A stretch of 40,295 nucleotides of DNA from Balneolales bacterium (GCA_007125355.1 SLDG01000041.1:1-40295); one strand, 5' to 3'. Numbered from the stretch's first letter, positions 1 to 10,695 are shown. Translations and numbers: made by a program. Notes: generated by a model from the sequence alone, not told the origin.

Positions 1-2822
1 ATCTGCTCTCCAGATTCATCTTCAAGGCGATTTACCCAAAATTCTATGCTTAACTCTGAACCTCTAACCTCAAGGCTTGGCCTGTAAGGTAGTTTCAGAT
101 ATCCGTTCCCGGATAATTCAAGTGCACCACCACCTCTGCTGTCAAGAGCACGGACATGAGCTGATGCTGAGTAATCTCCCATGATAAAATTTCCATGACT
201 AATTCTACTTCTTACTTGAACAAAATAATCCTGATCATCAGGAAGAGTGAGCGATCTGGGTTGACTTATATTTGGTGAAAAATTCGTTAATTCACTGGTA
301 TTTCCATCTGAATCAGTTAGATAAACAAAATATGCAATTAACTCGTCTTGTGCATAGGATGGTTGTTCTGCATATAGATGCACCTGGTCAGAACCAGGGG
401 CATTAACAGTTCGGATTAACGGTGGAAGCGGAAAGGCTCCAGGGCTGTCTAAGGTTGCATCGCCATTTAATGTTCCGAAAACTGTAGTGGTTCGCATTTC
501 TCTGACTATACTACCATTTGTTTGGTTGAACCAGAAATAAGCCGCAAGTGGATTTTCTAATTCTTCAGTGGTGAGCCTTCTCCCTAAATTTTCGTTGATT
601 TCAGCCAGATTCAACACATTTCGCCAAATTCTGACCTCATCAAGATAACCGGAAAAGAACGGGCCACTTAATCCAATATTAGTACCCATTACAATACCCA
701 CATTTTGGTTTCTTAGCGTACGCCCACCACCTGCTGTATTTTGATTATCTAATTGGCCGTTAATATAAATCAAAGTATTGGGATCGTTGTAAACAAGAGT
801 GATATGATACCACTTGCCAGATTTTATCCCGCTTGTCGACCTTAAATGCCTGTTACTGAAGCTGGTCGGTGCAAATAAAATGTGAGGTTCTTCACCGGAA
901 CCAACAAACCTCGCCATATAGCCATCTGAACCCTGCGAGGTTTTATTAGTTATGATGATGGCATCTTCCTCGCTATTTCCGTCGTGTTTTAACCAAAACT
1001 GCAATGTCATTTGTTCTCCATTGACTGCATGAGACAGGTTATGAGGAACATGCACATGTCCATCTCCGGCTAAATGTAATCCACCATGGTCATAGATATC
1101 ATATCTTGCTCTAACATTTACAGATGGATTTTCAAAGTCGTCAGATAGTATTGCAATATCGAAATAAAAGGATCCTGAATCATTGAGTGATGATGAAATT
1201 GTTACTTCGAGTATGGCAGATTCATCCGGTTCAATTGTGAAATTGGGAGTAAAATCATTTCCGGAGCTATCTATAAAATTGAATGATGTACTAATACTTG
1301 AATCATGAGTCCAGTTAAGAATTCTTAAATCATCATTACCTGTGTTTGTGATAGTTATAGGTATTGTTTGAGATTCTAATTGAAAAACATGGAAATGTAT
1401 AGAATCTGCAGATACAGTAATTTCCGGTTTAATTATGGGTGCTGTATCACGATAAGAGGCTACAGCATGTCTCATTTCACGCATTGTGCGTGCATTATCT
1501 GCCGGTGGTGCGAAGGTTGAATCAGCCCAGATACCATCACCTGTATAACTTCCTGTTGGTGTGCCCTGAAAACTAATATCCGGATTTGAAAAATGGGGAA
1601 TTCTTTGTGCAGGTGGATATTCACCCTGACCACTATGGTAAGTCATAGTAGATACATAATGGTTGTTATCAGTGCCTTGCCATCTCCATCCGGTTGCATA
1701 ATCAAAAAGCAAAGTATTGTCATTGGGCACACCATCAGTTTGGAGTCTGCTATGAGCGTTGCCCATGTTGTGACCAATTTCATGAGCATGGGTTAAATTT
1801 GTTACTGCTAAATCAACCCTGCTAATTGAAAACCCTCTTTCCGGATATCCATCTTCCTGTCCGTCCCTAGGCCTCCAAGCTACGCCTCCTCCCGCTACTT
1901 CTAATCCTGTAAATAATGCTACAAGATCAGCGCCACTTTCATCTCTCCAATCATGAACTTCGTTCATAAAACCTTCTAAATCATAAGATGCAACTACATT
2001 ACCCTCATCGTCAGTTTCTTCATACGTATCTCCCCAAGGGTTATAATCTTCTGATATTGTTAATCGCCTGAGATCAGCAAAAATATTACCAGATTCCACA
2101 TATATAACCTGCTCTAATCTTACCAATTCATAAAAAGTTCTCGAATCACTGTTTGATGAAGCAAGATTTAGATCTGCCATAGAAAGAGAAGAAGCCAGAT
2201 AAATGTTCCCAAAATTATTGTTTGCATAGGTTCTTGCTGAAGGTGTATACACAATCATTATGTCTATTGTTGTAATAGCAGCACGATCAAATTCGTTTGT
2301 TCGTGATCTGCGTATTTCTGACTGGACTGTTTCATGATCGTGCAGCATGCACTGTTCCGGAGGAAAAACGTTTTCGTCAATCTTATACAAATAGTGGCCT
2401 CTTTGATTATTATCAAATCGGATTTGATATGAATTTCCGTTGTAAGCTCTGAGATTACTTAAAACTTTATCATCGTGTATGCTCATACTAAAGGTGCCAA
2501 TTTCAGCATTATCAACGCGGCCATACATGTTCCAAACACCCATACGGTTCATATAAACGTTGTCGATTTCGATTTCGGCCCGGCTCCCGTTAGGTAATTC
2601 TAAAATAAACCCTGAATTGTGCCTGGCTTTAACGGATGTAAGAACATCAAAATTTATATTAACAGCACTTCTGTGTACATCATGCTCAAGTTTGTTATTC
2701 CAGCTTCTCTCTTCTATGGTTGTAAATTCAAGTAAGTCAGCTTTCTCCTGAGCTATAGCTGATCCTAAAAATAAAAAAAGTAGAACTACAGTGGTGAGTG
2801 TAGTATTAATCACGGATTTCAT
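1..2822 (-). CDS. Secreted metzincin-type zinc metalloprotease with LamG/concanavalin-like domain, truncated at the left window edge
   Basis: Manual reverse-strand translation from ATG at 2822: MKSVINTTLTTVVLLFLFLGSAIAQE (signal peptide) ... NLTHAHEIGHNMGNAHSR (HExxHNxGxxH) ... LamG-like segment GGLHLAGDGHVHVPHNLSHAVNGEQMTLQFWLKHDG. Open to the edge, so absent from the ORF track. Confidence 0.85.
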   Translation of the reverse strand, partial: MKSVINTTLTTVVLLFLFLGSAIAQEKADLLEFTTIEERSWNNKLEHDVHRSAVNINFDVLTSVKARHNSGFILELPNGSRAEIEIDNVYMNRMGVWNMYGRVDNAEIGTFSMSIHDDKVLSNLRAYNGNSYQIRFDNNQRGHYLYKIDENVFPPEQCMLHDHETVQSEIRRSRTNEFDRAAITTIDIMIVYTPSARTYANNNFGNIYLASSLSMADLNLASSNSDSRTFYELVRLEQVIYVESGNIFADLRRLTISEDYNPWGDTYEETDDEGNVVASYDLEGFMNEVHDWRDESGADLVALFTGLEVAGGGVAWRPRDGQEDGYPERGFSISRVDLAVTNLTHAHEIGHNMGNAHSRLQTDGVPNDNTLLFDYATGWRWQGTDNNHYVSTMTYHSGQGEYPPAQRIPHFSNPDISFQGTPTGSYTGDGIWADSTFAPPADNARTMREMRHAVASYRDTAPIIKPEITVSADSIHFHVFQLESQTIPITITNTGNDDLRILNWTHDSSISTSFNFIDSSGNDFTPNFTIEPDESAILEVTISSSLNDSGSFYFDIAILSDDFENPSVNVRARYDIYDHGGLHLAGDGHVHVPHNLSHAVNGEQMTLQFWLKHDGNSEEDAIIITNKTSQGSDGYMARFVGSGEEPHILFAPTSFSNRHLRSTSGIKSGKWYHITLVYNDPNTLIYINGQLDNQNTAGGGRTLRNQNVGIVMGTNIGLSGPFFSGYLDEVRIWRNVLNLAEINENLGRRLTTEELENPLAAYFWFNQTNGSIVREMRTTTVFGTLNGDATLDSPGAFPLPPLIRTVNAPGSDQVHLYAEQPSYAQDELIAYFVYLTDSDGNTSELTNFSPNISQPRSLTLPDDQDYFVQVRSRISHGNFIMGDYSASAHVRALDSRGGGALELSGNGYLKLPYRPSLEVRGSELSIEFWVNRLEDESGEQ

Positions 2823-3143
2823 AAGTATTCCCTGTTAGTTATGTATTCAGTTCGTATGATGATTAGTTAAAGAGAATGATACAGCTATTCCCTCAATAAG
2901 AATTTGCTTTGCCGAATCATTAAAAGAAGATAATGAATGGGCTGCAATAATAAAAAAAACTGTAAAAAAGATTTCTAATCGGTCTCAAATTTATGTGAAT
3001 ATTTGGGTGTAATAAAACCCGCCAAATCCATAAAATGTATTTTTGTACTTGGTAAGAACAATCATAAATTACTGATCAAAATATTTCAAATAACAGTTAT
3101 TTGAGTTAAACTATAATTTTATCAACTTTCAATCTTATCAATC

Positions 3144-4214
3144 ATGTCGACTGACACTAAAATCGATTTTCTTGAAAAACTATTATCAACACCAAGTCCC
3201 GTAGGGTACGAGGTTGCAGGACAAAGAGTATGGCTGGATTTTGTTAAACCATTTTCTGATGAAATAACAACTGACGTTTATGGCTCAGCTGCGGCATCAT
3301 TAAAAGTTTCTGATGATGCCATTACTGTTATGCTTGAAGCGCATTGTGATGAAATTGGCATGGTAGTACAGTATATCGACTCAGATGGTTTTGTGTACAT
3401 TAACCGATTGGGTGGCTCAGATGCCGGAATTGCAAGGGCTAAAAAGGTTTTCATACATACACAAAAAGGAATTGTAAGCGGAGTAATCGGAAACACCGCG
3501 ATTCATTTACAAGACAGAACAAATAAAAAGCTTCCAACCTGGAAAGATTTATTTATTGATATTGGAGCTCAAAACAAAGAAGAAGCGCAGCAAATGGTAC
3601 GCGTTGGCGACCCGGTTACATTCACTGATGACCTGGAATTTATTACAGATGACCTTATTACTGCACGTGCCCTCGACAATCGCATAGGAAGTTACATAAT
3701 CGCGTGTGCTTTACAGAAACTGTCATCCCAAAAAGATAAACTGAAAGTAAATGTAGTGGCAGTTAATTCTGTTCAGGAGGAAATTGGGGGATATGGCGCC
3801 CGAATGATGAGTTATCGCCTAAAACCCAATGTGGCAATCGTTACCGATGTTACTCACGCAACCGATACACCGGGAGTTGATAATAAAGAACATGGGGAAG
3901 TTAAACTCGGTAAAGGCCCGGCTGTTACGCACGGAACTGCGAATCAGATTAAATTGGTAGAATTTTTGATAGAAACAGCTGACAAAGCTGAAATTCCGAT
4001 TCAGCATGAGGCATCGAGCATAAGAACCGGAACCGACACAGACAGTATTTTTTATTCGGGTACGGGGATTGCATCTGCGTTGGTTTCAACACCGATGCGA
4101 TACATGCATTCACCGGTAGAGATGGTCTCTTTGCAGGATGCAGCCCATGTGAGTGAACTTATGGTTCAGGCTGTTTTGATGATGGAAGCCAAGCAGAGCT
4201 TTGAGTTGTTCTAA
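3144..4214 (+). CDS. M42 family metallopeptidase (glutamyl aminopeptidase/endoglucanase-like)
   Basis: 356 aa ORF; M42-type features LEAHCDEIG, TARALDNRIGSY, NSVQEEIGGYGA, TDVTHATDTPG, RYMHSPVEM. Confidence 0.9.
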   Translation: MSTDTKIDFLEKLLSTPSPVGYEVAGQRVWLDFVKPFSDEITTDVYGSAAASLKVSDDAITVMLEAHCDEIGMVVQYIDSDGFVYINRLGGSDAGIARAKKVFIHTQKGIVSGVIGNTAIHLQDRTNKKLPTWKDLFIDIGAQNKEEAQQMVRVGDPVTFTDDLEFITDDLITARALDNRIGSYIIACALQKLSSQKDKLKVNVVAVNSVQEEIGGYGARMMSYRLKPNVAIVTDVTHATDTPGVDNKEHGEVKLGKGPAVTHGTANQIKLVEFLIETADKAEIPIQHEASSIRTGTDTDSIFYSGTGIASALVSTPMRYMHSPVEMVSLQDAAHVSELMVQAVLMMEAKQSFELF

Positions 4215-4220
4215 TCCGTC

Positions 4221-4574
4221 TTAGTTTCCGTCTTTTTCGGGTGGTAAAATACCCGCTTCAACCGGACACCCTTTTCTAAGGTATTCCCAACGGTAAATCC
4301 CGGTATTGTGGCCATCGTTCCAGAAAATTTGAATGGCATAATTGCCAGATTGTTTGATATTTGCAATATCAAGGCGCTCTGAGGTGTCAGTTAGAAACAC
4401 AATCGGATCAATATCTTTACCCATTGCTTCGTGACCACCCTGACAAAAAACACACGGGCAGGATTTGCGCAATCCCCCAAAGGGATATACAGATGAATGT
4501 CCGTCTTTCCAGTTTATGAATATCTTTTTAGCGCTCTTATTTACCGATACACCTGTGGGTGTGTATTTGTCCAT
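4221..4574 (-). CDS. DUF971 domain protein (gamma-butyrobetaine hydroxylase N-terminal-like)
   Basis: 117 aa; INWKDGHSSVYPFGGLRKSCPCVFCQGG and NYAIQIFWNDGHNTGIYRWEYLRKGCP are DUF971-like. Confidence 0.8.
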   Translation of the reverse strand: MDKYTPTGVSVNKSAKKIFINWKDGHSSVYPFGGLRKSCPCVFCQGGHEAMGKDIDPIVFLTDTSERLDIANIKQSGNYAIQIFWNDGHNTGIYRWEYLRKGCPVEAGILPPEKDGN

Positions 4575-4640
4575 TTGTATTTAGAATTTGGATATTAATA
4601 TCAATTAAAGGTAAATATAAGACATTTTAGGCTTTAGGAT

Positions 4641-4690
4641 AGAACGCAGATTCTGATGATTTTTACTTATGAACACAGATGATGTAAGAA
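4641..4690. repeat. Degenerate intergenic repeat, inverted relative to 17753-17832
   Basis: GAACGCAGATTCTGATGATTTTT...GAACACAGATGATG; reverse complement resembles 17790-17830. Confidence 0.45.
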
Positions 4691-4720
4691 CGTAATTGGA
4701 GATGCAGATGTTTAGGTGAC

Positions 4721-5290
4721 ATGAGAGTTAAATTTTTAATAATAATTATAGCAGTTGGCTTACTCGCCGTTATTGGTGGCTGCACTTCTGCTGAATATCA
4801 AAACGAATCTATTATGATTGCCGAAAGAACAAATCTGAGCCTAAACGAATTACGTGAGTTTGAGCAACGTACGGATATTGAAAACGTGAAACCCTTTGAG
4901 TTGCCGGATGAAGAGTGGAGAGCAATGCTTTCAAGTTCCGAATACAGAGTTCTCAGAAATCATGGTACTGAATTACCCTGGAGAAACGAATACAACAAGG
5001 TCAAAACAGAAGGTGTGTATCATTGCAGGGGATGTCACCATCCTTTGTTTACTTCGGAAACGAAATACGATTCAGGTTCAGGTTGGCCGAGTTTCTGGGC
5101 ACCACTTGCCAAGATTAGCGTTAAAACTAAGGTAGATAAGTCATTTTTTATGACCAGAACGGAAGTTGTATGTGCTAGCTGTGAATCCCATTTAGGCCAC
5201 GTATTCGAAGATGGGCCGGAACCAACCGGACTCCGTTATTGTATGAACTCGGCGGCGATGAAGCTCATGCCGATGAGCTTAAGTGAATAA
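4721..5290 (+). CDS. msrB: Peptide-methionine (R)-S-oxide reductase MsrB, lipoprotein form
   Basis: Lipobox (AVIGGC); zinc CxxC pairs CRGC and CASC; GSGWPSFW; catalytic RYCMNSAAM. Confidence 0.92.
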   Translation: MRVKFLIIIIAVGLLAVIGGCTSAEYQNESIMIAERTNLSLNELREFEQRTDIENVKPFELPDEEWRAMLSSSEYRVLRNHGTELPWRNEYNKVKTEGVYHCRGCHHPLFTSETKYDSGSGWPSFWAPLAKISVKTKVDKSFFMTRTEVVCASCESHLGHVFEDGPEPTGLRYCMNSAAMKLMPMSLSE

Positions 5291-5322
5291 TTCCGGTCAA
5301 ATAATTTAACCACTCTCTGAAA

Positions 5323-5350
5323 TAAAAAAAGCCCGCAATTGCGGGCTTTG
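5323..5350. terminator. Bidirectional Rho-independent terminator between convergent msrB and HiPIP genes
   Basis: Perfect palindrome AGCCCGCAATTGCGGGCT (5330-5347) preceded by a run of A and followed by TTTG. Confidence 0.85.
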
Positions 5351-5369
5351 AAGTTTGGATGGCTGATTA

Positions 5370-5732
5370 TCAGCTCGTCATTGGCACCCAGGAGATGCAC
5401 CATCCGCCGGGATGGAAAGGTCCGGCCATAATCTGGCAACCACCACAAGGTGAACCGGCTTCAGGTTCAATCCACAGTTGACAGTTATCACAGCGTTCCT
5501 CTGGATTTGGCGTTTCAGCTACATATTGTAAACTTTCTCTCATTGCAATGTCAGATTCAGAAAGTCCGGTCAAATCAGCACATGGGTCGATTTCTTCTGC
5601 TTCTACAGTTGGTGCAGGAGCTTCATCAGATCCACCACAAGCTTTTAGCAGGGTAGAAGCACCAATGGCACTAATACCAAAGAGCGATACTTTTTTGAAA
5701 AAGTCCTTACGATCAATTGATTCGTTCTTCAT
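5370..5732 (-). CDS. High-potential iron-sulfur protein (HiPIP), Tat-like signal with lipobox
   Basis: 120 aa; RKDFFKKVSLFGISAIGASTLLKACGG leader; CDNC..CGGCQIMAGPFHPGGWCISW cluster-ligand pattern. Confidence 0.88.
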   Translation of the reverse strand: MKNESIDRKDFFKKVSLFGISAIGASTLLKACGGSDEAPAPTVEAEEIDPCADLTGLSESDIAMRESLQYVAETPNPEERCDNCQLWIEPEAGSPCGGCQIMAGPFHPGGWCISWVPMTS

Positions 5733-5841
5733 AGATAATAATATTTAGTTTAAATTTGTTGATGCCTAATGATAACACATAAAACCACTAAATGTGCCAA
5801 TACATTTCTAAAAACAGTAATTTGGAAATAGTTTAAATAAA

Positions 5842-5871
5842 AAAGAGCCACCCCGAAAAAAGCGGCTCTTT
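5842..5871 (-). terminator. Rho-independent terminator for the E1 gene
   Basis: AAAGAGCC ... GGCTCTTT hairpin with A/T-rich tail just past the minus-strand gene end. Confidence 0.7.
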
Positions 5872-5914
5872 AGCTTAAAAAAGTTGCAGGGGTTGTACCT
5901 CTAAATCAGTTAAT

Positions 5915-7987
5915 TTAATAATTAATGAGGCGTTCGAAGCCCTCTTTTATATCGGTATCATTAGGTAGAATGTAGTCTTCGTAAGGCGCTGCAAACCCAA
6001 TAGGAGCGAACTTTGCTGCGACTCTTACAACGGGGGCATCCAAATCTTCGAAACACTTATCCGCAATTTGAGCAGAAATTTCAGCTCCGAAACCAATAAA
6101 CTCATAGTCTTCGTGCAGCACCATAATTTTATTGGATTTTCTCACAGATTTGTGAACTGTTTCGGCATCGTAAGGTACGATGGTACGAAGGTCAATAACT
6201 TCAATCTCTACGCCTTTTTTTGCGTATTCCTTCGCAAGATTTAGCGCTTTTTGAGTAAGCGCACCATACGTAACGATAGTAGCATCGCTTCCTTCTCTTA
6301 AAATTTTAGCTTTCCCAATTGGGGTTAGGTAATCAACTCCCGGTTCCGGTGCGCGCGCAAATCCTTGACGATACAAAAATTTGTGCTCGAGATATAAAAC
6401 AGGATCATTTCCGCGAATGGCTGCTTTTAGCATTCCTTTACCGTCTGCAGCATTACTTGGCATTACAATTTTAAATCCCGGAATATGGCCAAAAATCGAT
6501 TCTATATTCTGGCTGTGACACAATCCACCATGTATGTATCCTCCACAAGGAACCCTAATAACCATGGGCGAAGACCACTGATTATGTGACCTGTATCGAA
6601 GTGTTGGCACTTGATTTCTGAGCATTTGCATAGCCGGCCAAATGTAATCGGCAAACTGAATTTCTACGACGGGCTTAAATCCCTGTATACTCAAACCACA
6701 GGCTGCACCAACGATTGAAGCCTCAGCCAAGGGTGAGTTATAACAACGTTTTTTGCCAAATTTATCAGTTAATCCCCTTGTAGCAGTAAAAACACCGCCT
6801 TTACCACCGGCAACATCCTCGCCAAAAACGATTACTTTTTCATCACGCTCCATTTCTTCATGCAGAGCGTGGTTAATGGCATCCACAAGAACAATTGGTT
6901 CGCCTGATGGCTCCTCTTTTTCATACTCTAATGTGTCTTCATCCTCAGAAAGAACATATCTTAAACCATCTTCCTCCGCCGGATCATCCTGAGTTTTTAC
7001 CCATTCTGTATCTTCATCTATCTGCTTTTTTACATCTTCTCTGAGTACTTCTATTTCTTCTTGTGTTGCTAACTTAGCTTTGATGAGTTGATTTGCAAGC
7101 TTCGCTATAGGATCATGCAGCTTATCAGCTTCAAGTTCATCTGCATCTCTGTATTTCTTTTGATCATCGGAAGAGGAGTGAGGTAATAAACGAACAACAT
7201 GAGCATGCACCAAAGTCGGCCCTTCACCTGAGCGTGCTCTTTTTACCGCTTTTTCCATAGCAGCATATGAGCTCATGTAATCTGTTCCGTCAATTTCAAG
7301 AATTTCGAGATTTGCAAAACCACTTACTGTTTTTGAGATGGAGTTATTACTCGTTTGTTCAGATACTGGAACACTGATAGCGTATTTATTATCCTGAACT
7401 ACTATAATTGCGGGGACTTTATCTCTTGTAGCCCAGTTTAATAACTCGAAGAAAGAACCTTCTGAGGTTCCTCCGTCACCTGTGGAGATATAAACTACAT
7501 CATCATTACCAAGATATTTTGAGGCTTGCGCCACGCCAAGTCCCGGCAGGAACTGTGCTCCGATAGCACTCGAAACAGATACAATATTTAATTCTTTGCT
7601 GTTAAAATGAGACGGCATCTGCTTGCCGTAAGATGTGTCGGTAACTTTTGATAAATGGGCTGATAGTAACTGTTTTGGAGTCATGCCAAGGCCTAATGAA
7701 AAAGCCATATCTCTGTAATAACAAAGTGCCCAGTCCTTACCTGGAATCATATTTTTGGCAGCCGCAACCTGAATGGCTTCGTGTCCGGAACCACCAATGT
7801 GGAAGAAACCCCTGCCTTGTTTTAGCAGGTTGAGCATCTTGTCATCAAGCTTTCGGGAAGTCATCATAGTGCGAAGTGCTTCCATAAGCTCATCTTTCCT
7901 GAATTTTTTTAAAGACGCAGGCTTAATAGTATATTTAGATTCTTCGGGCACTAAAGATGTTGTTCCGTTTAATGTATTAACACTCAT
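5915..7987 (-). CDS. Fused alpha/beta subunit 2-oxoacid (branched-chain/pyruvate) dehydrogenase E1 component
   Basis: 690 aa; N-terminal half E1-alpha with thiamine-diphosphate motif GDGGTSEGSFFELLNWA; C-terminal half E1-beta (VFGEDVAGGKGGVFTATRGL, SPLAEASIVGAACG). Confidence 0.92.
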   Translation of the reverse strand: MSVNTLNGTTSLVPEESKYTIKPASLKKFRKDELMEALRTMMTSRKLDDKMLNLLKQGRGFFHIGGSGHEAIQVAAAKNMIPGKDWALCYYRDMAFSLGLGMTPKQLLSAHLSKVTDTSYGKQMPSHFNSKELNIVSVSSAIGAQFLPGLGVAQASKYLGNDDVVYISTGDGGTSEGSFFELLNWATRDKVPAIIVVQDNKYAISVPVSEQTSNNSISKTVSGFANLEILEIDGTDYMSSYAAMEKAVKRARSGEGPTLVHAHVVRLLPHSSSDDQKKYRDADELEADKLHDPIAKLANQLIKAKLATQEEIEVLREDVKKQIDEDTEWVKTQDDPAEEDGLRYVLSEDEDTLEYEKEEPSGEPIVLVDAINHALHEEMERDEKVIVFGEDVAGGKGGVFTATRGLTDKFGKKRCYNSPLAEASIVGAACGLSIQGFKPVVEIQFADYIWPAMQMLRNQVPTLRYRSHNQWSSPMVIRVPCGGYIHGGLCHSQNIESIFGHIPGFKIVMPSNAADGKGMLKAAIRGNDPVLYLEHKFLYRQGFARAPEPGVDYLTPIGKAKILREGSDATIVTYGALTQKALNLAKEYAKKGVEIEVIDLRTIVPYDAETVHKSVRKSNKIMVLHEDYEFIGFGAEISAQIADKCFEDLDAPVVRVAAKFAPIGFAAPYEDYILPNDTDIKEGFERLINY

Positions 7988-8366
7988 TTTGTAATAATTA
8001 TGTGATCGTGTAGTCTGAATAAATTCATGTTTAAAATACGGCTTTCGCTTCTTTCATCCCAACAGCGATAAATAGTTTTACAGTTCAAAAATACTTGATT
8101 TAGGCGTAAAAAACCGCTTACAAAAGATTTCTGCTTGATTTGTATCAGAGCAATCTAAAGCAGTGATACGAAAACCGGGATGCATAAATACGTCATTTAA
8201 TTTTATCAGAAAATGCGAAAATTAAATTGAAAATAAGAAAACTATGAACTCAGATGCTTCGTTCGGTACATTTGCTCAATCTAAATCAAACTTTATCGAC
8301 AATTACGTATATTGTCAAGCGTTCTAATTCAACTAATCATTGATTCTTCAGGTACAGCGTACTAAA

Positions 8367-8957
8367 ATGCGATTCACTTTTTTTATTCTTTCTTTTCTAT
8401 TCATAATGAGTGGCTTGCTCTTTGCTCAGTCTGTTGATGATGAGCGGCCGGCCCCAAATGTAGAAATCGTATCTGAAGAGATTGGTATGTTACTTGAAAA
8501 AAGTGAAACAATTCGAAATCTGAATACACCTTTCCATCTGTCATCAAGTTTTCCGGACATGGTAACATCCCGGCTTTATAATGTTTTGCTTGGTATGGAT
8601 AAGGAAGTACTGATAAATCGAAGCTATCCGGTGCTGGAACTAAGGCTAACACCCAAAAACAGCTTGATTCAGGAATCATCTCATTCAGCTAACAGAATAC
8701 TTTCGGCTGAGCTGCAATTGTTTCTAACAGCAGAAAATTCCAAACTGTTGGCCACAGAAAGCCTGCGATTCACATATACCGATACTGTTTCGATGGACTT
8801 TTTCGATGATCTCGATATGGCATGGCAGGGAGCAGCATTTCAGGAGAAAAAACGCATCGAAAAACGTAATCTATGGCGCAGTGTGGGTCAACCTGCCATC
8901 ATAGCGGCAGCTACAGGAGTTACTGTTTTCCTGCTATTTAATGTAAGATCAAGCTAA
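8367..8957 (+). CDS. Hypothetical exported protein with C-terminal TM segment
   Basis: ORF track starts at TTG 8340; ATG 8367 (MRFTFFILSFLFIMSGLLFAQS) gives a clean signal peptide. C-terminal hydrophobic AIIAAATGVTVFLLFNV. Ends 4 bp before the next gene. Confidence 0.65.
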   Translation: MRFTFFILSFLFIMSGLLFAQSVDDERPAPNVEIVSEEIGMLLEKSETIRNLNTPFHLSSSFPDMVTSRLYNVLLGMDKEVLINRSYPVLELRLTPKNSLIQESSHSANRILSAELQLFLTAENSKLLATESLRFTYTDTVSMDFFDDLDMAWQGAAFQEKKRIEKRNLWRSVGQPAIIAAATGVTVFLLFNVRSS

Positions 8958-8961
8958 AGCA

Positions 8962-10686
8962 ATGCCTTTTTTCAGATATATCACCATTCTGGCTATTCTG
9001 CTGCTGAGTGTACTGTTCGTTTATTGTGCGACTCCAACAGCGCCAACGGGCGGTGAGGTAAGCAGAATACCCCCAAGCATCATAAAAACCGTGCCCGAAA
9101 CCGGAACTGTAAATTTTGATGATGATGAAATCCGTTTTTATTTTGACAAATATCTTGATCGCAGATCATTCGAAAATGCATTTAGCATCAATCCTGACTT
9201 ACAGTTAGACTACAGGGTACGCTTCAGGGGCCGTTCAGTCAGAATACAGTTCAACGAGCCGTTGCCCGACTCTACAACAGTTATTTTTACATTGGGAACC
9301 GAACTTTCTGATGTGGACAGAAACCGTATCAGGTCGCCTATTGTACTGGCGCTATCAACCGGTCCAACTATAGATGAGGGTAATATTGAAGGCCGGATTT
9401 TAGATGCATTTACCGGTAAAGCCCTGGAGGGTGCCACGGTACTTTTATACCGTGAGCCTTTTGACCTTGAACAAAGAGCAGAGTATGTGGCTCAGACTGA
9501 TTCATCGGGGAAGGTCAGTTTTTCTTATTTAAGGGATGGCGAATACAAAGCATTTTGGTTAAACGATAGAAACCGTAACCGAATTTGGGACAGGGAAAGA
9601 GAAGCCGCCCGGCCATTTAATAAACAATTTGTGAGCGTAACCGATGGTGAAACTGCTCAACTTGGTACCATGTTTGTTGGTGAACCTGATACACTCAGGC
9701 CTGAATTACAAGGTGTGGGGATGTTTTCATCACAGCGGTTACGATTACGTTTCAGTCGGGAAATGCTGCTTCATGATGATTCTGAAATAGTAGTTGTAGA
9801 TACACTCGGAAATACTTTTGCAAGCGCGTTACCATTGTATGCACAACCGGATCAAATGAATGTTGTTTTTGCGCATACAGAAAGAAGGCTACCCGAAGAT
9901 CAAACATTTAGAATAGAAACGAAGGGAATTACAGATAAACACGGCAATCTTCCTACTGATTATTCACCTGGATTTACGGGATCAATGGTATCTGATACGA
10001 CACATGTACGTAAAATACGGCATTTGACATCCGGCGGAGTATTTGAAACAGAGCCACATGTATTCCAGTTTTCTACACTTATTGAAGGAACCGTTTTGAT
10101 GGATTCATTGCAAATTGTGCAGGATGAAATCATCTATACCGCCTGGGAACCATACGAAATTGAAGGAAACCTCTTGTTCATTTATCCGCCCGAAAACTGG
10201 CAGGATGGGAGTAATTACACCGCCCGATTTTTTGATGTCCGAAACGGAGTTTTTAGAGATGTTCCTATGAAAATCCTGCGTTCTTCCAGAATGGGCTCAA
10301 TTGACCTGGAAATTGCGGAAAAATACAGGAAAGAGGAAATTTATCACCATATTACCGTTTATGATAAAGATGGATTCGAAGTTTTTTCCGGAAAAACAAC
10401 GGATTCAATCGAAATCCCGATGCTTCCGGCAGGCCATTATACCATTCGATCTTTCAAAGATCTTAATGGTGATGGGCGTTGGTTCAGGGGAAGTGTGGAT
10501 CCGTTTGAAATTCCTGAGCCATTAGTCATTCAGCGCAGCTTGCGTGTTGCAGAAAGGATGGTAAGTGATATTGAGCTTTCGTATTCTGAACCGGAACGAT
10601 CAGAAGTGATTGAGGAATTCATAGAAGAAATCCCGGATTCTGAACTTAATGAAACTGAAGAAGTCCAACAAGAAGAACAAAACTGA
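8962..10686 (+). CDS. Ig-like domain-containing (SbsA-like) lipoprotein, Bacteroidota type
   Basis: 574 aa; N-terminal lipobox-like VLFVYCATPTAPTGG, then PPSIIKTVPETGTVNFDDDEIRFYFDKYLD; carboxypeptidase-regulatory-like repeat AFTGKALEGATVLLY. Confidence 0.75.
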   Translation: MPFFRYITILAILLLSVLFVYCATPTAPTGGEVSRIPPSIIKTVPETGTVNFDDDEIRFYFDKYLDRRSFENAFSINPDLQLDYRVRFRGRSVRIQFNEPLPDSTTVIFTLGTELSDVDRNRIRSPIVLALSTGPTIDEGNIEGRILDAFTGKALEGATVLLYREPFDLEQRAEYVAQTDSSGKVSFSYLRDGEYKAFWLNDRNRNRIWDREREAARPFNKQFVSVTDGETAQLGTMFVGEPDTLRPELQGVGMFSSQRLRLRFSREMLLHDDSEIVVVDTLGNTFASALPLYAQPDQMNVVFAHTERRLPEDQTFRIETKGITDKHGNLPTDYSPGFTGSMVSDTTHVRKIRHLTSGGVFETEPHVFQFSTLIEGTVLMDSLQIVQDEIIYTAWEPYEIEGNLLFIYPPENWQDGSNYTARFFDVRNGVFRDVPMKILRSSRMGSIDLEIAEKYRKEEIYHHITVYDKDGFEVFSGKTTDSIEIPMLPAGHYTIRSFKDLNGDGRWFRGSVDPFEIPEPLVIQRSLRVAERMVSDIELSYSEPERSEVIEEFIEEIPDSELNETEEVQQEEQN

Positions 10687-10695
10687 CGAATAATC

